Source of the DNA: Candidatus Melainabacteria bacterium
Lineage (GTDB): Bacteria > Cyanobacteriota > Vampirovibrionia > 2-02-FULL-35-15
DNA: 34,038 nucleotides
Assembly (NCBI GenBank): GCA_023250205.1
Contig: JAHFBE010000026.1
Span: forward strand, 1 to 34,038
Direction: 5' to 3'
The position numbers and the translations under genes were made by a program. Under the pieces are notes generated by a model. That model worked only from the letters and a program-made list of their open reading frames with translations. It was not told the origin of the DNA and did not search any database. Of the stretch, positions 15,558-24,010 are shown piece after piece; the first letter of the stretch is position 1, and every line of letters begins with the position of its first letter.

Positions 15558-16043
15558 TTATTGTGCTCCTCCACCGTCAAGAGAAATGATAACATCTGGC
15601 ATGCTCATTACAATACCGTATCCTGTAAGTACAAACCCACCAATTGTTTCTTGAATTTGTACCTCCATACTCTTACCTAAGAGAAAAGGTTCTGATAATG
15701 TAGCATCTGGTTGATAGCAAATATCTCCAGCATTTTCTGCCTGTATTCCATCCACGAGTAGGATAGGTTCATTTTTAAAAGGATTTGTCAAACTTTTAGT
15801 TAACCCAAGTTCAACAATCTCATTTGCATCTTTTGGAACAACTCCACCCATGTCTACTGTAGCAATTAAAATATTTGCTCTAAGTGCCTGTACACTTGCA
15901 TTTACACTTGCATTTTTAGCTCTGTCTTGAGCACCAATTAAATTAGGTACAGCAAGAGTAATCAGTATTCCAATAATTACAACTACAACAAGTAATTCAA
16001 TTAGGGTAAATCCAAATTGAGTTCTAGCAGTTTTAAATTTCAT
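15558..16043 (-). CDS. Type IV pilin-like protein (prepilin)
   Basis: Secreted major- or minor-pilin-like subunit. A short basic leader MKFKTARTQFG precedes the prepilin peptidase site G/FTLIEL, followed by the hydrophobic helix LLVVVVIIGILITLAVPNL. The remaining ~130 residues form a globular part, ending GGGAQ, with one visible Cys. The chosen ATG has GGAG nine bases upstream and gives 161 residues; an ATG at 16058 (MEKRK) or TTG at 16070 would only lengthen the leader. No other pilus genes lie nearby. The role (pilus, secretion or uptake) cannot be set from this gene. Confidence 0.85.
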   Translation of the reverse strand: MKFKTARTQFGFTLIELLVVVVIIGILITLAVPNLIGAQDRAKNASVNASVQALRANILIATVDMGGVVPKDANEIVELGLTKSLTNPFKNEPILLVDGIQAENAGDICYQPDATLSEPFLLGKSMEVQIQETIGGFVLTGYGIVMSMPDVIISLDGGGAQ

Positions 16044-16110
16044 TTTTCTTTTCTCCATTGGGGTTTTCAAATATAATATATGACGCAGTTAACATTTTAA
16101 CTCAAAATAC

Positions 16111-16116
16111 AAAGGA
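16111..16116 (+). promoter_or_regulatory. Ribosome binding site that decides the ndk start
   Basis: AAAGGA lies five bases before the ATG at 16122, the usual spacing in this window. An in-frame ATG at 16116 shares its A with this site and is less likely. Confidence 0.6.
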
Positions 16117-16121
16117 TGGTT

Positions 16122-16571
16122 ATGCAAAGAACTTTTTTAGCAATTAAACCCGATGGTGTTCAAAGAGGATTAATAGGTAAGATTATTTCTAATCTTGAAG
16201 AAAAAGGCTTTAAGCTCGTTGGAATGAAATTTATGAAAGTTAGTAACGAACTTGCTCAGAAGCATTATGGTGAACATAAAGATAAGCCCTTTTTTAATGG
16301 GTTAGTAAGTTTTATTACTTCAGGCCCAATAGTGGCAATGGTTTGGGAAGGAAAAAATATAATAAGTGCAATGAGAAAAATTATGGGTAAAACCAATCCA
16401 TTGGATGCTGATGTCGGTACTATAAGGGGTAATTTTGCTGTTGATATTGGTAGAAATATAGTTCATGGGTCTGATGGTGAAGAAAGTGCAAAGAGGGAAA
16501 TATCCTTATTTTTTAAGGAAGAAGAATTAGTATCTTGGAATCAAGATATACAGAAGTGGATCTATGAGTAA
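16122..16571 (+). CDS. ndk: Nucleoside diphosphate kinase
   Basis: Cytosolic enzyme that equalises nucleoside triphosphate pools by phosphate transfer through a histidine. From this start the protein begins [16 protein letters not shown], the standard family N terminus, with 149 residues. The catalytic histidine is in [17 protein letters not shown]. The two extra residues of the ATG at 16116 are not needed. It is divergent from the pilin gene, with AT-rich intergenic bases, and is followed by rpsP. Confidence 0.96.
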   Translation: MQRTFLAIKPDGVQRGLIGKIISNLEEKGFKLVGMKFMKVSNELAQKHYGEHKDKPFFNGLVSFITSGPIVAMVWEGKNIISAMRKIMGKTNPLDADVGTIRGNFAVDIGRNIVHGSDGEESAKREISLFFKEEELVSWNQDIQKWIYE

Positions 16572-16603
16572 GCACGCTATGTATTGTGTTCTATTTTTAG
16601 TGT

Positions 16604-16609
16604 TATAAT
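16604..16609 (+). promoter_or_regulatory. Putative -10 of rpsP
   Basis: TATAAT, 27 bases before the rpsP ATG, with a poor -35 (TATTGT at 16582-16587). The leader would hold GAGG at 16625-16628, eight bases before the ATG. Unlike several genes here, rpsP has a normal leader. Confidence 0.5.
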
Positions 16610-16636
16610 CATTTATTCTGAATAGAGGTATTTAAA

Positions 16637-16858
16637 ATGGTAAGAATTAGACTGTCGAGAAGAGGAAAAAAGAAAAGACCATTCTATAGAATTGTCATTA
16701 CTGACATTAGAACAAAAAGAGATGGTTCTCCTATAGAAGAAATTGGGACGTATGATCCTCTTTCAAAAAATCTTAAAATTGATAAAGAAAAAGCAGAATC
16801 ATGGATAAAAAAAGGTGCAAAGCCTACTGCGACTGTAATTTCTCTTTTGAAAAAATAA
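16637..16858 (+). CDS. rpsP: 30S ribosomal protein S16
   Basis: Small-subunit ribosomal protein. It starts with [20 protein letters not shown], as the family does, and includes [13 protein letters not shown] and KGAKPTATV. At 73 residues it is slightly short because the C-terminal tail is absent. The stop is four bases from the converging stop of the next gene. In many bacteria rpsP sits with rimM, trmD and rplS; here none of these follows. Confidence 0.96.
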   Translation: MVRIRLSRRGKKKRPFYRIVITDIRTKRDGSPIEEIGTYDPLSKNLKIDKEKAESWIKKGAKPTATVISLLKK

Positions 16859-16862
16859 TTTT

Positions 16863-17396
16863 TTAATTTATATTGTGGTGAACAGTATTTTTATGGGACT
16901 CTCCATCAATTTCACCTTTTGGTGCAAGTGCAGATGATGTTGTGAGTGTCCATCCTAAAACAGAAAAGAAATCAAAACCATATTGTGCAAAATCTTTTTT
17001 ATCTTCTCCAAACACATCTGTAAAATGGGCTAAGGCAGAGCCTATGGTAGATAATCCACTTATAGCAGCAAGTACTTGTGTTGTTTGATTCTTATTTGTT
17101 GGCTTTTGAGAAACCTTTAATTGAATGTCATTTTCACTCTTTACGTCCTGGGTTGGAGTATCATTACCACCGTCTCCAGGTGGGCTAGTATTATCTGACT
17201 TCTTAGACAAATCTAGGTCATCTGTGGACTTTTTTCTATCAGTGCTGTGTGTTGAATCTATATTGGGATTGTATGCACTTTCACACATTATTGGGTTTGT
17301 TCCTCTTCTGAAACGTTGGAGCAATTTTTGGCCTAAAAGATAATCTTCTCTCCCAAGTTTCCTCGCGCCGTCAGTCACTAAAAATAAAGGGATCAT
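16863..17396 (-). CDS. Hypothetical protein with hydrophobic C-terminal part
   Basis: I do not recognise this 177-residue protein. The start is set by GGAGG at 17406-17402, five bases before the ATG; a start seven codons upstream would contain the Shine-Dalgarno. After a folded-looking first 35 residues there is a polar linker rich in Ser, Asp, Lys and Pro (about 40-100). The last 75 residues include two weakly hydrophobic stretches (LAAISGLSTIGSALAHF and FFSVLGWTLTTSSALA). No signal peptide is evident. It is divergent from tldD, with 204 AT-rich bases between that show no clear repeat. Confidence 0.6.
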   Translation of the reverse strand: MIPLFLVTDGARKLGREDYLLGQKLLQRFRRGTNPIMCESAYNPNIDSTHSTDRKKSTDDLDLSKKSDNTSPPGDGGNDTPTQDVKSENDIQLKVSQKPTNKNQTTQVLAAISGLSTIGSALAHFTDVFGEDKKDFAQYGFDFFSVLGWTLTTSSALAPKGEIDGESHKNTVHHNIN

Positions 17397-17589
17397 TTCT
17401 TCCTCCAGTATTAGCAAATACTTGATTTGTTAGACTTAAATTTTTACCCGTGCTACATATACTAAAGCCATATTTTAGATATGTGAAGAATATAAGATAA
17501 ATTTAATCTTTTAAGATGATATTTAGTACACATTTATTAGAAAAAATTCGTAAACTAAATTTAAATCAAAAATAAATTTAATGGGTAAA

Positions 17590-17595
17590 TATAGA
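17590..17595 (+). promoter_or_regulatory. Possible -10 of tldD
   Basis: TATAGA ends five bases before the tldD ATG at 17601, and no Shine-Dalgarno is present. The spacing is the shortest of the leaderless candidates, so this one is weak. Confidence 0.25.
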
Positions 17596-17600
17596 AATAC

Positions 17601-18965
17601 ATGAAGCAAATACTTATAGATGCAATAAATAAATTTTCAAAACAAGCTGACTATCTTGAAATTAGAGTTGAAAAAAATGAAATTTTTGTAATAAGTTTTA
17701 TTGGGCCTGCGCTTGATAATATTTCCCGTTCTACAAATTTAGGTGGAAGTGTTCGAGCTATGAATAAGGGTGGTTGGGGATTTGTAAGCTTTAATAATTT
17801 GGAAAACTTAAATGAAAAGATTTCATTAGCTATTCGTCAGTCAAAGCTTGTTGGGAAACAAGTTCTATCATTCCCTGATTTAAACATAAAAGATATTACT
17901 TTAAAGACTGAAATTAAAAGTGATCCAAGGAAAATTTTGGCAAAAGATAAAAAATCATTGTTTGAACATTACAATTCTTTACTCCTAGAAAAGTCAGATA
18001 AGATTCAATCAACGCAGGTTTCTTATAGAGATGAAATTAAAACTACTTATTTTGCAAATTCATTTGGTTCATATATAGAGCAGGAGAGATTAGACATAGT
18101 AGGTCGTTTCAATGTTATTGCAAGGGATGGTGGTGCTGTTAAACAAGCTTTTGAAAGTGTAACAAGCAGAGATTCATATGAAGCAGTCTTGAATTTGGAT
18201 GCAAAGGTTCTGGATACAGCAGAGCGTGCTTTAAGACAATTAAATGCAAAGCCAGTTAAAGCTGCTACCTATACTGTAGTTTTAGATCCAAGACTAACTG
18301 GTGTTTTTATACATGAGGCATTTGGTCATTTGTCAGAAGGTGATAATGTCTATGAAAATGAAAAAATGAGAGAGGTTCTTGTAGTAGGAAAAGAAATAGC
18401 TGTTCCAAAATTAACAGTGGTTGATAGTGCTCTTATTCCTAATTTGCCTGGAAGTTATGTCTATGATGATGAGGGGGTAAAAGCTAACAAGACTGTTTTA
18501 ATTGAAAATGGTATTTTGACAAACAGGTTACATTCCCGTGAAACGGCTGCAAAGATGTCTGAGTTAACTACGGGAAATGGAAGAGCATTAACTACAGGAT
18601 ATTCGCCTATTCCCAGAATGACAAATACTTATATTGATAAAGGTGATGTAAAGTTTGATGAAATGATTTCAGATGTAAAAGAAGGCATATATGCTATCAG
18701 AATGTTAGGTGGCCAAACAAATGGAGAACTTTTTACATTTAGTAGTGGTGAAGCATATATGATTCGAGATGGAAAAATTGCTGAACCAGTGTCTGATGTG
18801 ACATTAAGTGGAAATGTATTTAAGACATTAAAAGATATAGATGCAATAGGGGATGACCTTATATTTACTAGTGGAAGTTGTGGAAAATGTGGACAAAATG
18901 GTTTACCTGTTGGAGTAGGTGGACCACATATAAGAATTAAAGATGTTTTAGTCGGCGGAAGATAG
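17601..18965 (+). CDS. tldD: Metalloprotease TldD
   Basis: Zinc metalloprotease that, with TldE/PmbA in other bacteria, processes peptides such as microcin precursors and degrades unfolded peptides. The zinc motif is HEAFGH (H238, E239, H242). A Cys at SGSCGKCGQNG near residue 432 and the GVGGPHIRIKDVLVGG tail are typical. The length (454) fits TldD. No tldE/pmbA partner is next to it. It is read alone upstream of nuoL, from which it is 59 bases away. Confidence 0.92.
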   Translation: MKQILIDAINKFSKQADYLEIRVEKNEIFVISFIGPALDNISRSTNLGGSVRAMNKGGWGFVSFNNLENLNEKISLAIRQSKLVGKQVLSFPDLNIKDITLKTEIKSDPRKILAKDKKSLFEHYNSLLLEKSDKIQSTQVSYRDEIKTTYFANSFGSYIEQERLDIVGRFNVIARDGGAVKQAFESVTSRDSYEAVLNLDAKVLDTAERALRQLNAKPVKAATYTVVLDPRLTGVFIHEAFGHLSEGDNVYENEKMREVLVVGKEIAVPKLTVVDSALIPNLPGSYVYDDEGVKANKTVLIENGILTNRLHSRETAAKMSELTTGNGRALTTGYSPIPRMTNTYIDKGDVKFDEMISDVKEGIYAIRMLGGQTNGELFTFSSGEAYMIRDGKIAEPVSDVTLSGNVFKTLKDIDAIGDDLIFTSGSCGKCGQNGLPVGVGGPHIRIKDVLVGGR

Positions 18966-19010
18966 ACGTATTAAATTGTTATTCTTTTAAAAAAATATTT
19001 TCACAAAAGC

Positions 19011-19016
19011 TATAAT
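19011..19016 (+). promoter_or_regulatory. Putative -10 of nuoL, near-leaderless
   Basis: A perfect TATAAT ends eight bases before the GTG start at 19025; a start point seven bases after it would leave two bases of leader. No Shine-Dalgarno precedes the GTG and no clear -35 is seen. Confidence 0.55.
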
Positions 19017-19024
19017 CAATTTTT

Positions 19025-20971
19025 GTGATTGATCAGATTTTGAAATACTCATGGCTTATAGCACTTGTTCCATTATTAAGTGCTCTTTTAATTATTTTAT
19101 TTTTTAATTTTTCAAGAAAAATATCAGCTTTTCTTTCAATTGGAGCTGTAGCTTATGGATTAATTCATTCTCTTTATGTATTATTTGCTATTTATACAAA
19201 TCCTGAAAAACACATTGAATTAAATCTTCCCTGGATTAATGCAGGTACTTTTAAACTTTTTGTTGGATATCTAGTGGATCCACTTTGTGCAATGATGCTT
19301 GTCGTTGTTTGTTCGGTAAGTTTTTTTGTTCAGGTTTATACACATGGCTATATGAAAGATGATCCAGGTTACAGCAGATTTTATGCTTACCTTTCATTGT
19401 TTACTTTTTCAATGCTTGGACTTGTGTTCTCTACAAATTTATTTCAAAGCTATATTTTTTGGGAGCTAGTTGGAGTTTGTAGTTATCTTCTTATTGGGTT
19501 TTGGTGGTATAAACCAACTGCTGCATATGCTTGTACTAAAGCATTCTTAGTAAATCGTATTGGTGATGCTGGTCTATTAATAGGGTTATTGATGCTTTAT
19601 TTCTCTACTCAGGGATTTTGGCAGGATAAAACAACACTTGCATTTGGTGAATTAAAGAATGCAATTGATTTTGCAACTAACTCACATATCTTACCAATAG
19701 TTGGAATTGTTAGTGTTACTACAATTGCACTTTTTGTTTTAATGGGTCCAATGGCAAAATCGGCTCAGTTTCCACTGCATGTTTGGCTACCGGATGCAAT
19801 GGAAGGTCCTACTCCTATATCTGCGTTAATTCATGCAGCCACAATGGTGGCCGCAGGAGTTTATTTGATTGCACGTTGCTATCCTTTGTATATTGCAGCG
19901 CCTGTTGCAATGAATATAGTTGCATGGATTGGTGGAATTACTGCTATATTCAGCGCTACTATTGCTCTTAGTCAATATGACATAAAAAGAACACTTGCAT
20001 ATTCTACATGTTCACAGCTTGGCTATATGGTAATGGCTCTTGGGCTTGGTGCTTATTCTGCAGGGCTGTTTCATTTAATGACACATGCATTTTTTAAAGC
20101 AATGCTCTTCCTTTGTTCAGGTTCAGTAATAATTGGATGTCACCATGAACAGGATATGAGACATATGGGTGGTTTAAGAAAATATATGCCAATTACAGCA
20201 ACCACTTGTTTAATTGGTGTACTTGCGATTTCTGGTTTTCCATTTATGAGTGGTTTTTGGTCCAAAGATATGATTCTTGCAAGTGCATGGGAGCATAACA
20301 AGCCACTTTTTATAGTAGGTTCAGTTACAGCATTGTTAACTGCATTTTATATGTTCAGGCTTTATTTTATGACGTTTCATGGTTCTTATCGCGGACATGC
20401 TCATCCACATGAAACCACACCAGCTATTACTATTCCATTAATTTTACTTGCTATTCTATCAATATTTATTGGTTTAATTGGTTCACCTTTAATTAAAGGT
20501 GGAGATAAGTTTTCAGCATTTATTTCATATGGAGAACATCATGCTCACCATGAATGGGGCTTTAATGTTTTCTTGAAAGAGCTTATGACTATTCAGGGAT
20601 TAATTCCACTTTGTGCATTTGTAGTAGGTACTCTAGTTGCCTGGTTGGTTTATCAAAAAGGATTGCCAATTAATAAGTTTATTCAGAACAATTTAAAACC
20701 AATTTACAATCTTTCATTTAATAAATGGTATGTAGATGAAGTTTACTTCTGGATTTTAAATAAAATTATTCTTCCTGCTTATAGTGTGGGTTGGAAATTT
20801 ATTGATAAGGTTGTTGTAGATGGGATCTTTGTAAACGGTTCTGCTCTTGTTGTTTCATTTGTCGGTGGAAAGTTAAGGTATATTGAAACGGGACGTGGGC
20901 AACTTTATGTTGTTGTAATTTTTGGTTCTGTTTTGTTTGCACTTCTATTTTTATTAACGAGGTTGAAGTAA
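19025..20971 (+). CDS. nuoL: NADH-quinone oxidoreductase subunit L
   Basis: Proton-pumping membrane-arm subunit of complex I, made of about 16 helices. Key regions are FWELVGVCSYLLIGFWW, with the conserved Glu, and GPMAKSAQFPLHVWLPDAME, with the conserved Lys. HAFFKAMLFL and the C-terminal helices also fit NuoL rather than NuoM. The 648 residues are slightly longer than E. coli NuoL. GTG is the start because ATG alternatives would remove the first helix. The stop is immediately followed by the nuoM ATG. The rest of the nuo set is not in this window, so these pump subunits sit apart from it. Confidence 0.96.
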   Translation: MIDQILKYSWLIALVPLLSALLIILFFNFSRKISAFLSIGAVAYGLIHSLYVLFAIYTNPEKHIELNLPWINAGTFKLFVGYLVDPLCAMMLVVVCSVSFFVQVYTHGYMKDDPGYSRFYAYLSLFTFSMLGLVFSTNLFQSYIFWELVGVCSYLLIGFWWYKPTAAYACTKAFLVNRIGDAGLLIGLLMLYFSTQGFWQDKTTLAFGELKNAIDFATNSHILPIVGIVSVTTIALFVLMGPMAKSAQFPLHVWLPDAMEGPTPISALIHAATMVAAGVYLIARCYPLYIAAPVAMNIVAWIGGITAIFSATIALSQYDIKRTLAYSTCSQLGYMVMALGLGAYSAGLFHLMTHAFFKAMLFLCSGSVIIGCHHEQDMRHMGGLRKYMPITATTCLIGVLAISGFPFMSGFWSKDMILASAWEHNKPLFIVGSVTALLTAFYMFRLYFMTFHGSYRGHAHPHETTPAITIPLILLAILSIFIGLIGSPLIKGGDKFSAFISYGEHHAHHEWGFNVFLKELMTIQGLIPLCAFVVGTLVAWLVYQKGLPINKFIQNNLKPIYNLSFNKWYVDEVYFWILNKIILPAYSVGWKFIDKVVVDGIFVNGSALVVSFVGGKLRYIETGRGQLYVVVIFGSVLFALLFLLTRLK

Positions 20972-22519
20972 ATGGAACACTTAACACAGCTTTTTTTAAA
21001 TCATGCACTATCAACAATACTTATTTTGCCTGTTGTAGCTGCTATTGTTATAGCCTTTTTACCAAGCAAAGAACCAATCTGCAGGGTTCTTGCTTTAATA
21101 TTTTCTTTAGATATTTTACTGAATGTCCTGGTAATAATATTTTCAAAATTTGATCCAAATCTAACTGCTTTCCAATATGTAGAAAGCTATCAGTGGTTTG
21201 GAGATGTTATTAGATTTAAGTTAGCAACTGACGGTCTGAGTATTTCAGTGGTTTTGCTAATGGCAATATTACTTCCAGTGGTTATCATTGCTAGTGAGCC
21301 AATAGCAAAAGAAAAACCAAAACTTTATTACTCTATGCTTATGGTTGTAACTACAAGTGTTTTAGGAGTATTTTTAGCTCAGGATTTGTTTTTGTTTTTT
21401 CTGTTTTGGGAGTTAGAATTGGTTCCAATGTATTTTTTAATAGCTATATGGGGTGGTCCAAACCGAAACTATGCAGCAATGAAATTTTTGATTTATACAT
21501 TTATTGCAGGTGCTTGTATGTTTGCTGCAGTATTGCTTTTGTTCTTTAGTTCAGGAGCAAATACTTTTGATATGGAAGTCTTAGCACGTTATGCTAAGTC
21601 TTTGCCTCATGTATTTCAACTTGCATGTTTTATTTTGTTCTTTCTTTGCTTTATTATTAAACTACCTTCTTTTCCATTTCACACATGGTTGCCAGATGCG
21701 CACGTTGAAGCTCCAACACCAGTTTCTATGCTGCTTGCAGGAATACTTCTAAAAATGGGTGGTTATGGTATCTATCGTATTTGCGTAGGTTTCTTCCCAA
21801 ATATTTTAGTTGAGCTTGGTTTATGGATTACAATTCTTGCTGTAGTTAATATTGTTGGTGCTGCAATTGCTTCTTTGGTTCAGGATGATATGAAGAGAGT
21901 TATTGCTTATTCTTCAGTCTCACACATGGGATTTGTTTTGCTTGGAGTAGTATCAATGACTGCAGCTGGGTTTAGCGGTGGAATCTTTCAAATGTTCAGT
22001 CATGGATTAATCAGCGCAGCACTCTTTATGCTTGTTGGTACTTTATATGAAAGAACACATACCAGACAAATTACTGATTATGGTGGAATGGCAAAATACA
22101 TGCCTAAGTGCTTCTATATGTTTATTCTTGGTGCAATGGCAAATCTTGCTTTGCCAGCGCTTTCTGGATTTGTAGGTGAGAGCTTGGTTTTTTACGGGGC
22201 ATTTACTTCAAAGTACTTTGCAAATTTCCCTACAGCATTGCATTTTAATTTTGGACAAATTTGTGTTTTACTTTCTTCATTAAGCGTGGTTTTAACTGCA
22301 GGCTATATGCTCTGGCTTCTCCAAAGAGTTTTTATGGGACCAGAAAATACAAAGTGGTCTAAGCTTACAGATTTAAGACTTTCAGAAATGGTAGTTCTTT
22401 CTTCGCTTTTTATTCTGGTAATAGTCTGGGGAGTTTATCCAGCTTCACTTTCATGCCTTTATGAGCCAAGTTCAACAGCCTTGCTTACTCAAATAGTTTC
22501 TTTAGTTAAGATTTTGTAA
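20972..22519 (+). CDS. nuoM: NADH-quinone oxidoreductase subunit M
   Basis: Second antiporter-like pump subunit of complex I, directly abutting nuoL. The functional segments FWELELVPMYFLIAIWGG, KLPSFPFHTWLPDAHVEAPT, LAGILLKMGGYGIYR and QDDMKRVIAYSSVSHMG are all present, including the conserved Glu and Lys. The length (515) is normal. No nuoN follows; the next gene is an unknown 149-residue protein 68 bases downstream. Confidence 0.96.
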   Translation: MEHLTQLFLNHALSTILILPVVAAIVIAFLPSKEPICRVLALIFSLDILLNVLVIIFSKFDPNLTAFQYVESYQWFGDVIRFKLATDGLSISVVLLMAILLPVVIIASEPIAKEKPKLYYSMLMVVTTSVLGVFLAQDLFLFFLFWELELVPMYFLIAIWGGPNRNYAAMKFLIYTFIAGACMFAAVLLLFFSSGANTFDMEVLARYAKSLPHVFQLACFILFFLCFIIKLPSFPFHTWLPDAHVEAPTPVSMLLAGILLKMGGYGIYRICVGFFPNILVELGLWITILAVVNIVGAAIASLVQDDMKRVIAYSSVSHMGFVLLGVVSMTAAGFSGGIFQMFSHGLISAALFMLVGTLYERTHTRQITDYGGMAKYMPKCFYMFILGAMANLALPALSGFVGESLVFYGAFTSKYFANFPTALHFNFGQICVLLSSLSVVLTAGYMLWLLQRVFMGPENTKWSKLTDLRLSEMVVLSSLFILVIVWGVYPASLSCLYEPSSTALLTQIVSLVKIL

Positions 22520-22587
22520 AAAACACATTAAATCTAAATGTTATAGGTAAATTAATTTTTACTAAAGACTTTATATTAGATAAATAT

Positions 22588-23037
22588 ATGCCAAATTTGC
22601 CTAATCCTATAGTTTATGCCGGAAAAATTGCTGAAATTTTTATTGCTAAATTAAAAAAGCCTCAAATTCCCCATCAGATTGAACGTGCTGAATTTTATGC
22701 TGAACAATTATCAATGCCAGCTCCTGTATATCTTAATGTTATTCCAAAATTAAACTATAGCCCGGATGATTCTAATAGAGATATTAATGTAAACGATCTA
22801 TGTGGTTCTTTGGCATATTTATGTCTTGAGTACCCACAAATTTTTGACAATGTTTTAGGTGAGTTGCGTGGACATGATCAGTTGTTAAAAAATCTTACCT
22901 ACAATTTAACAGTTGTCGGTCAATATTCAATTGGTCCCTTGCAGAGAAAAGAGTTTATTGGAAAAATAATAGAATCCACTACTAATGAGGATCTGAAAAA
23001 GTTTGCAACGGCAATGCTTTCCAGAGTGCCAGAATAA
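22588..23037 (+). CDS. Hypothetical protein, 149 residues
   Basis: I do not recognise this protein. It has no membrane segment or signal peptide. The sequence has an IERAEFYAEQLSMPAPVYLNVIPKL stretch and looks like a small helical soluble protein. It follows nuoM on the same strand with TATATT (22572-22577) and possibly TAGATA upstream, so it may have its own promoter. It converges on gcvH with 25 bases between the stops. A link to complex I is only suggested by position. Confidence 0.65.
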   Translation: MPNLPNPIVYAGKIAEIFIAKLKKPQIPHQIERAEFYAEQLSMPAPVYLNVIPKLNYSPDDSNRDINVNDLCGSLAYLCLEYPQIFDNVLGELRGHDQLLKNLTYNLTVVGQYSIGPLQRKEFIGKIIESTTNEDLKKFATAMLSRVPE

Positions 23038-23062
23038 AATGTTTGTTAAAATACTTAAATTA

Positions 23063-23455
23063 TTAATGTGCTCCAGCTAGTACAAACTTTGAATATTCAT
23101 CCGCAGGAATTAAATCTTTATTTGAATCCAGACTTCCGGCAAGTTCTACTTTAATCATCCAGCCTTTTCCGTAAGGATCTTGATTTACATACTCTGGATG
23201 GTCACTTAAATCCTTATTAATCTCAATAATTTTTCCTGAAATAGGGATAAACAAATCGGATACGGATTTAACAGATTCTATAACTCCAAATTTATCCCCT
23301 TCTTTAAAGCTTTTTCCTGTTTCTGGCATGTCTACAAATACAACATCTCCTAACTCACCACTGGCATAGGAAGTAATCCCTATATATGCATGATTACCCT
23401 GAATTTTTACGTATTCATGGGATTTTGAATATTTTAACTCTTTAGGGAAATCCAT
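23063..23455 (-). CDS. gcvH: Glycine cleavage system H protein
   Basis: Small carrier that swings an aminomethyl group between the P, T and L proteins in glycine cleavage. The lipoylated lysine is K63 in GVIESVKSVSDLF. Upstream features are DFPKELKYSKSHEYV and GDVVFVDMPETGK, and NQDPYGKGWMIKVEL follows. AGAGGA (23466-23461) lies five bases before the ATG. The P, T and L genes are not here, so GcvH may also serve as a lipoyl donor. A structured RNA candidate begins about 68 bases upstream on the other strand. Confidence 0.97.
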   Translation of the reverse strand: MDFPKELKYSKSHEYVKIQGNHAYIGITSYASGELGDVVFVDMPETGKSFKEGDKFGVIESVKSVSDLFIPISGKIIEINKDLSDHPEYVNQDPYGKGWMIKVELAGSLDSNKDLIPADEYSKFVLAGAH

Positions 23456-23510
23456 GTAAATCCTCTTTCTTTTAAATAATTTTAATCTAAAAAAGGCTTT
23501 TTAACCAGCC

Positions 23511-23516
23511 TATAAT
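23511..23516 (+). promoter_or_regulatory. Putative -10 of the 23.5 kb RNA
   Basis: TATAAT at 23511-23516 would start a transcript at about 23523, three bases before the first stem of the folded RNA. No strong -35 is seen. Confidence 0.5.
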
Positions 23517-23522
23517 TAAGTT

Positions 23523-23723
23523 TTGCCATGCTTACATTAAGCATGGAATGTAATTACCCTGAAATTATATTTCAAGCTTTGGGTAAATATAATCTGTCAA
23601 CTGGATTCAAGGTATGAATCGGTTAAGACAGTGTAGAAATTTAAAAGTGCATAATTGTCAAATTTTCATGTTAAACAAGTTTTTTCTTGAACAATAAGTT
23701 GTTCAGAGAAAGCTTGTTTTTTT
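23523..23723 (+). ncRNA. Candidate structured RNA (sRNA or leader) of unknown class
   Basis: About 200 bases with four local folds. Stem 1 pairs 23526-23534 with 23538-23546 (9 perfect pairs). Stem 2 closes with TTACCC (23554-23559) and GGGTAA (23581-23586) around an inner hairpin (23560-23565 with 23569-23574). Stem 3 pairs 23594-23608 with 23616-23631, with one bulged G and an AA bulge. Stem 4 is the terminator. It begins at a TATAAT, ends in a T run and lies before a 52-residue gene. It matches no RNA family I know; a 6S rod-like fold is not seen. It could be a riboswitch-like attenuator or an independent sRNA. Confidence 0.5.
23673..23723 (+). terminator. Long rho-independent terminator or attenuator
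   Basis: AAACAAG (23673-23679) pairs with CTTGTTT (23713-23719), and inner TGAACAA (23688-23694) pairs with TTGTTCA (23699-23705) around TAAG; partly paired bases join them. T run at 23717-23723. The end lies 18 bases before the AGGAG of the next gene, so read-through would be needed to transcribe it. Confidence 0.8.
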
Positions 23724-23751
23724 ATTTGGCAGATCTATGCAGGAGAAAAAA

Positions 23752-23910
23752 ATGTCTAAGAATAATGAAATTAAACATGGAAAAAAAGAAGAAAACTGGG
23801 TGGATGATTTAATAGTAAGACAACAGCATGATATAGAAGAAGAGGAAGAGATATTATCAAGCGTTCCTACTAGAATTAAACATAAATATTTAGAAGAGGA
23901 TGAAGAGTAA
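23752..23910 (+). CDS. Small acidic protein, 52 residues
   Basis: ATG at 23752 follows AGGAG (23741-23745) by six bases. It encodes MSKNNEIKHGKKEEN and a later EEEEE cluster and ends LEEDEE. The protein is highly charged, has no membrane helix, and resembles nothing I know. An in-frame ATG at 23737 lies before the AGGAG and is less likely. It lies directly after the RNA terminator and 100 bases before fliO, so it may be governed by either. The strong ribosome binding site is the main evidence that it is real. Confidence 0.55.
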   Translation: MSKNNEIKHGKKEENWVDDLIVRQQHDIEEEEEILSSVPTRIKHKYLEEDEE

Positions 23911-24010
23911 GATTTAATCAAATCTCTAAAATTTGACGATATTTTGTAAAATTACAAGTTTTAAGCATGTTTAAGGAACTTCTTTTGTTTGTAAACTTCT
24001 TTTTTTACGT

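Noticed and set aside
23523-23723. 6S RNA or tmRNA for the structured RNA
   Set aside because: The fold is a row of local hairpins, without the long rod and central bubble of 6S or a tmRNA reading frame and acceptor arm.
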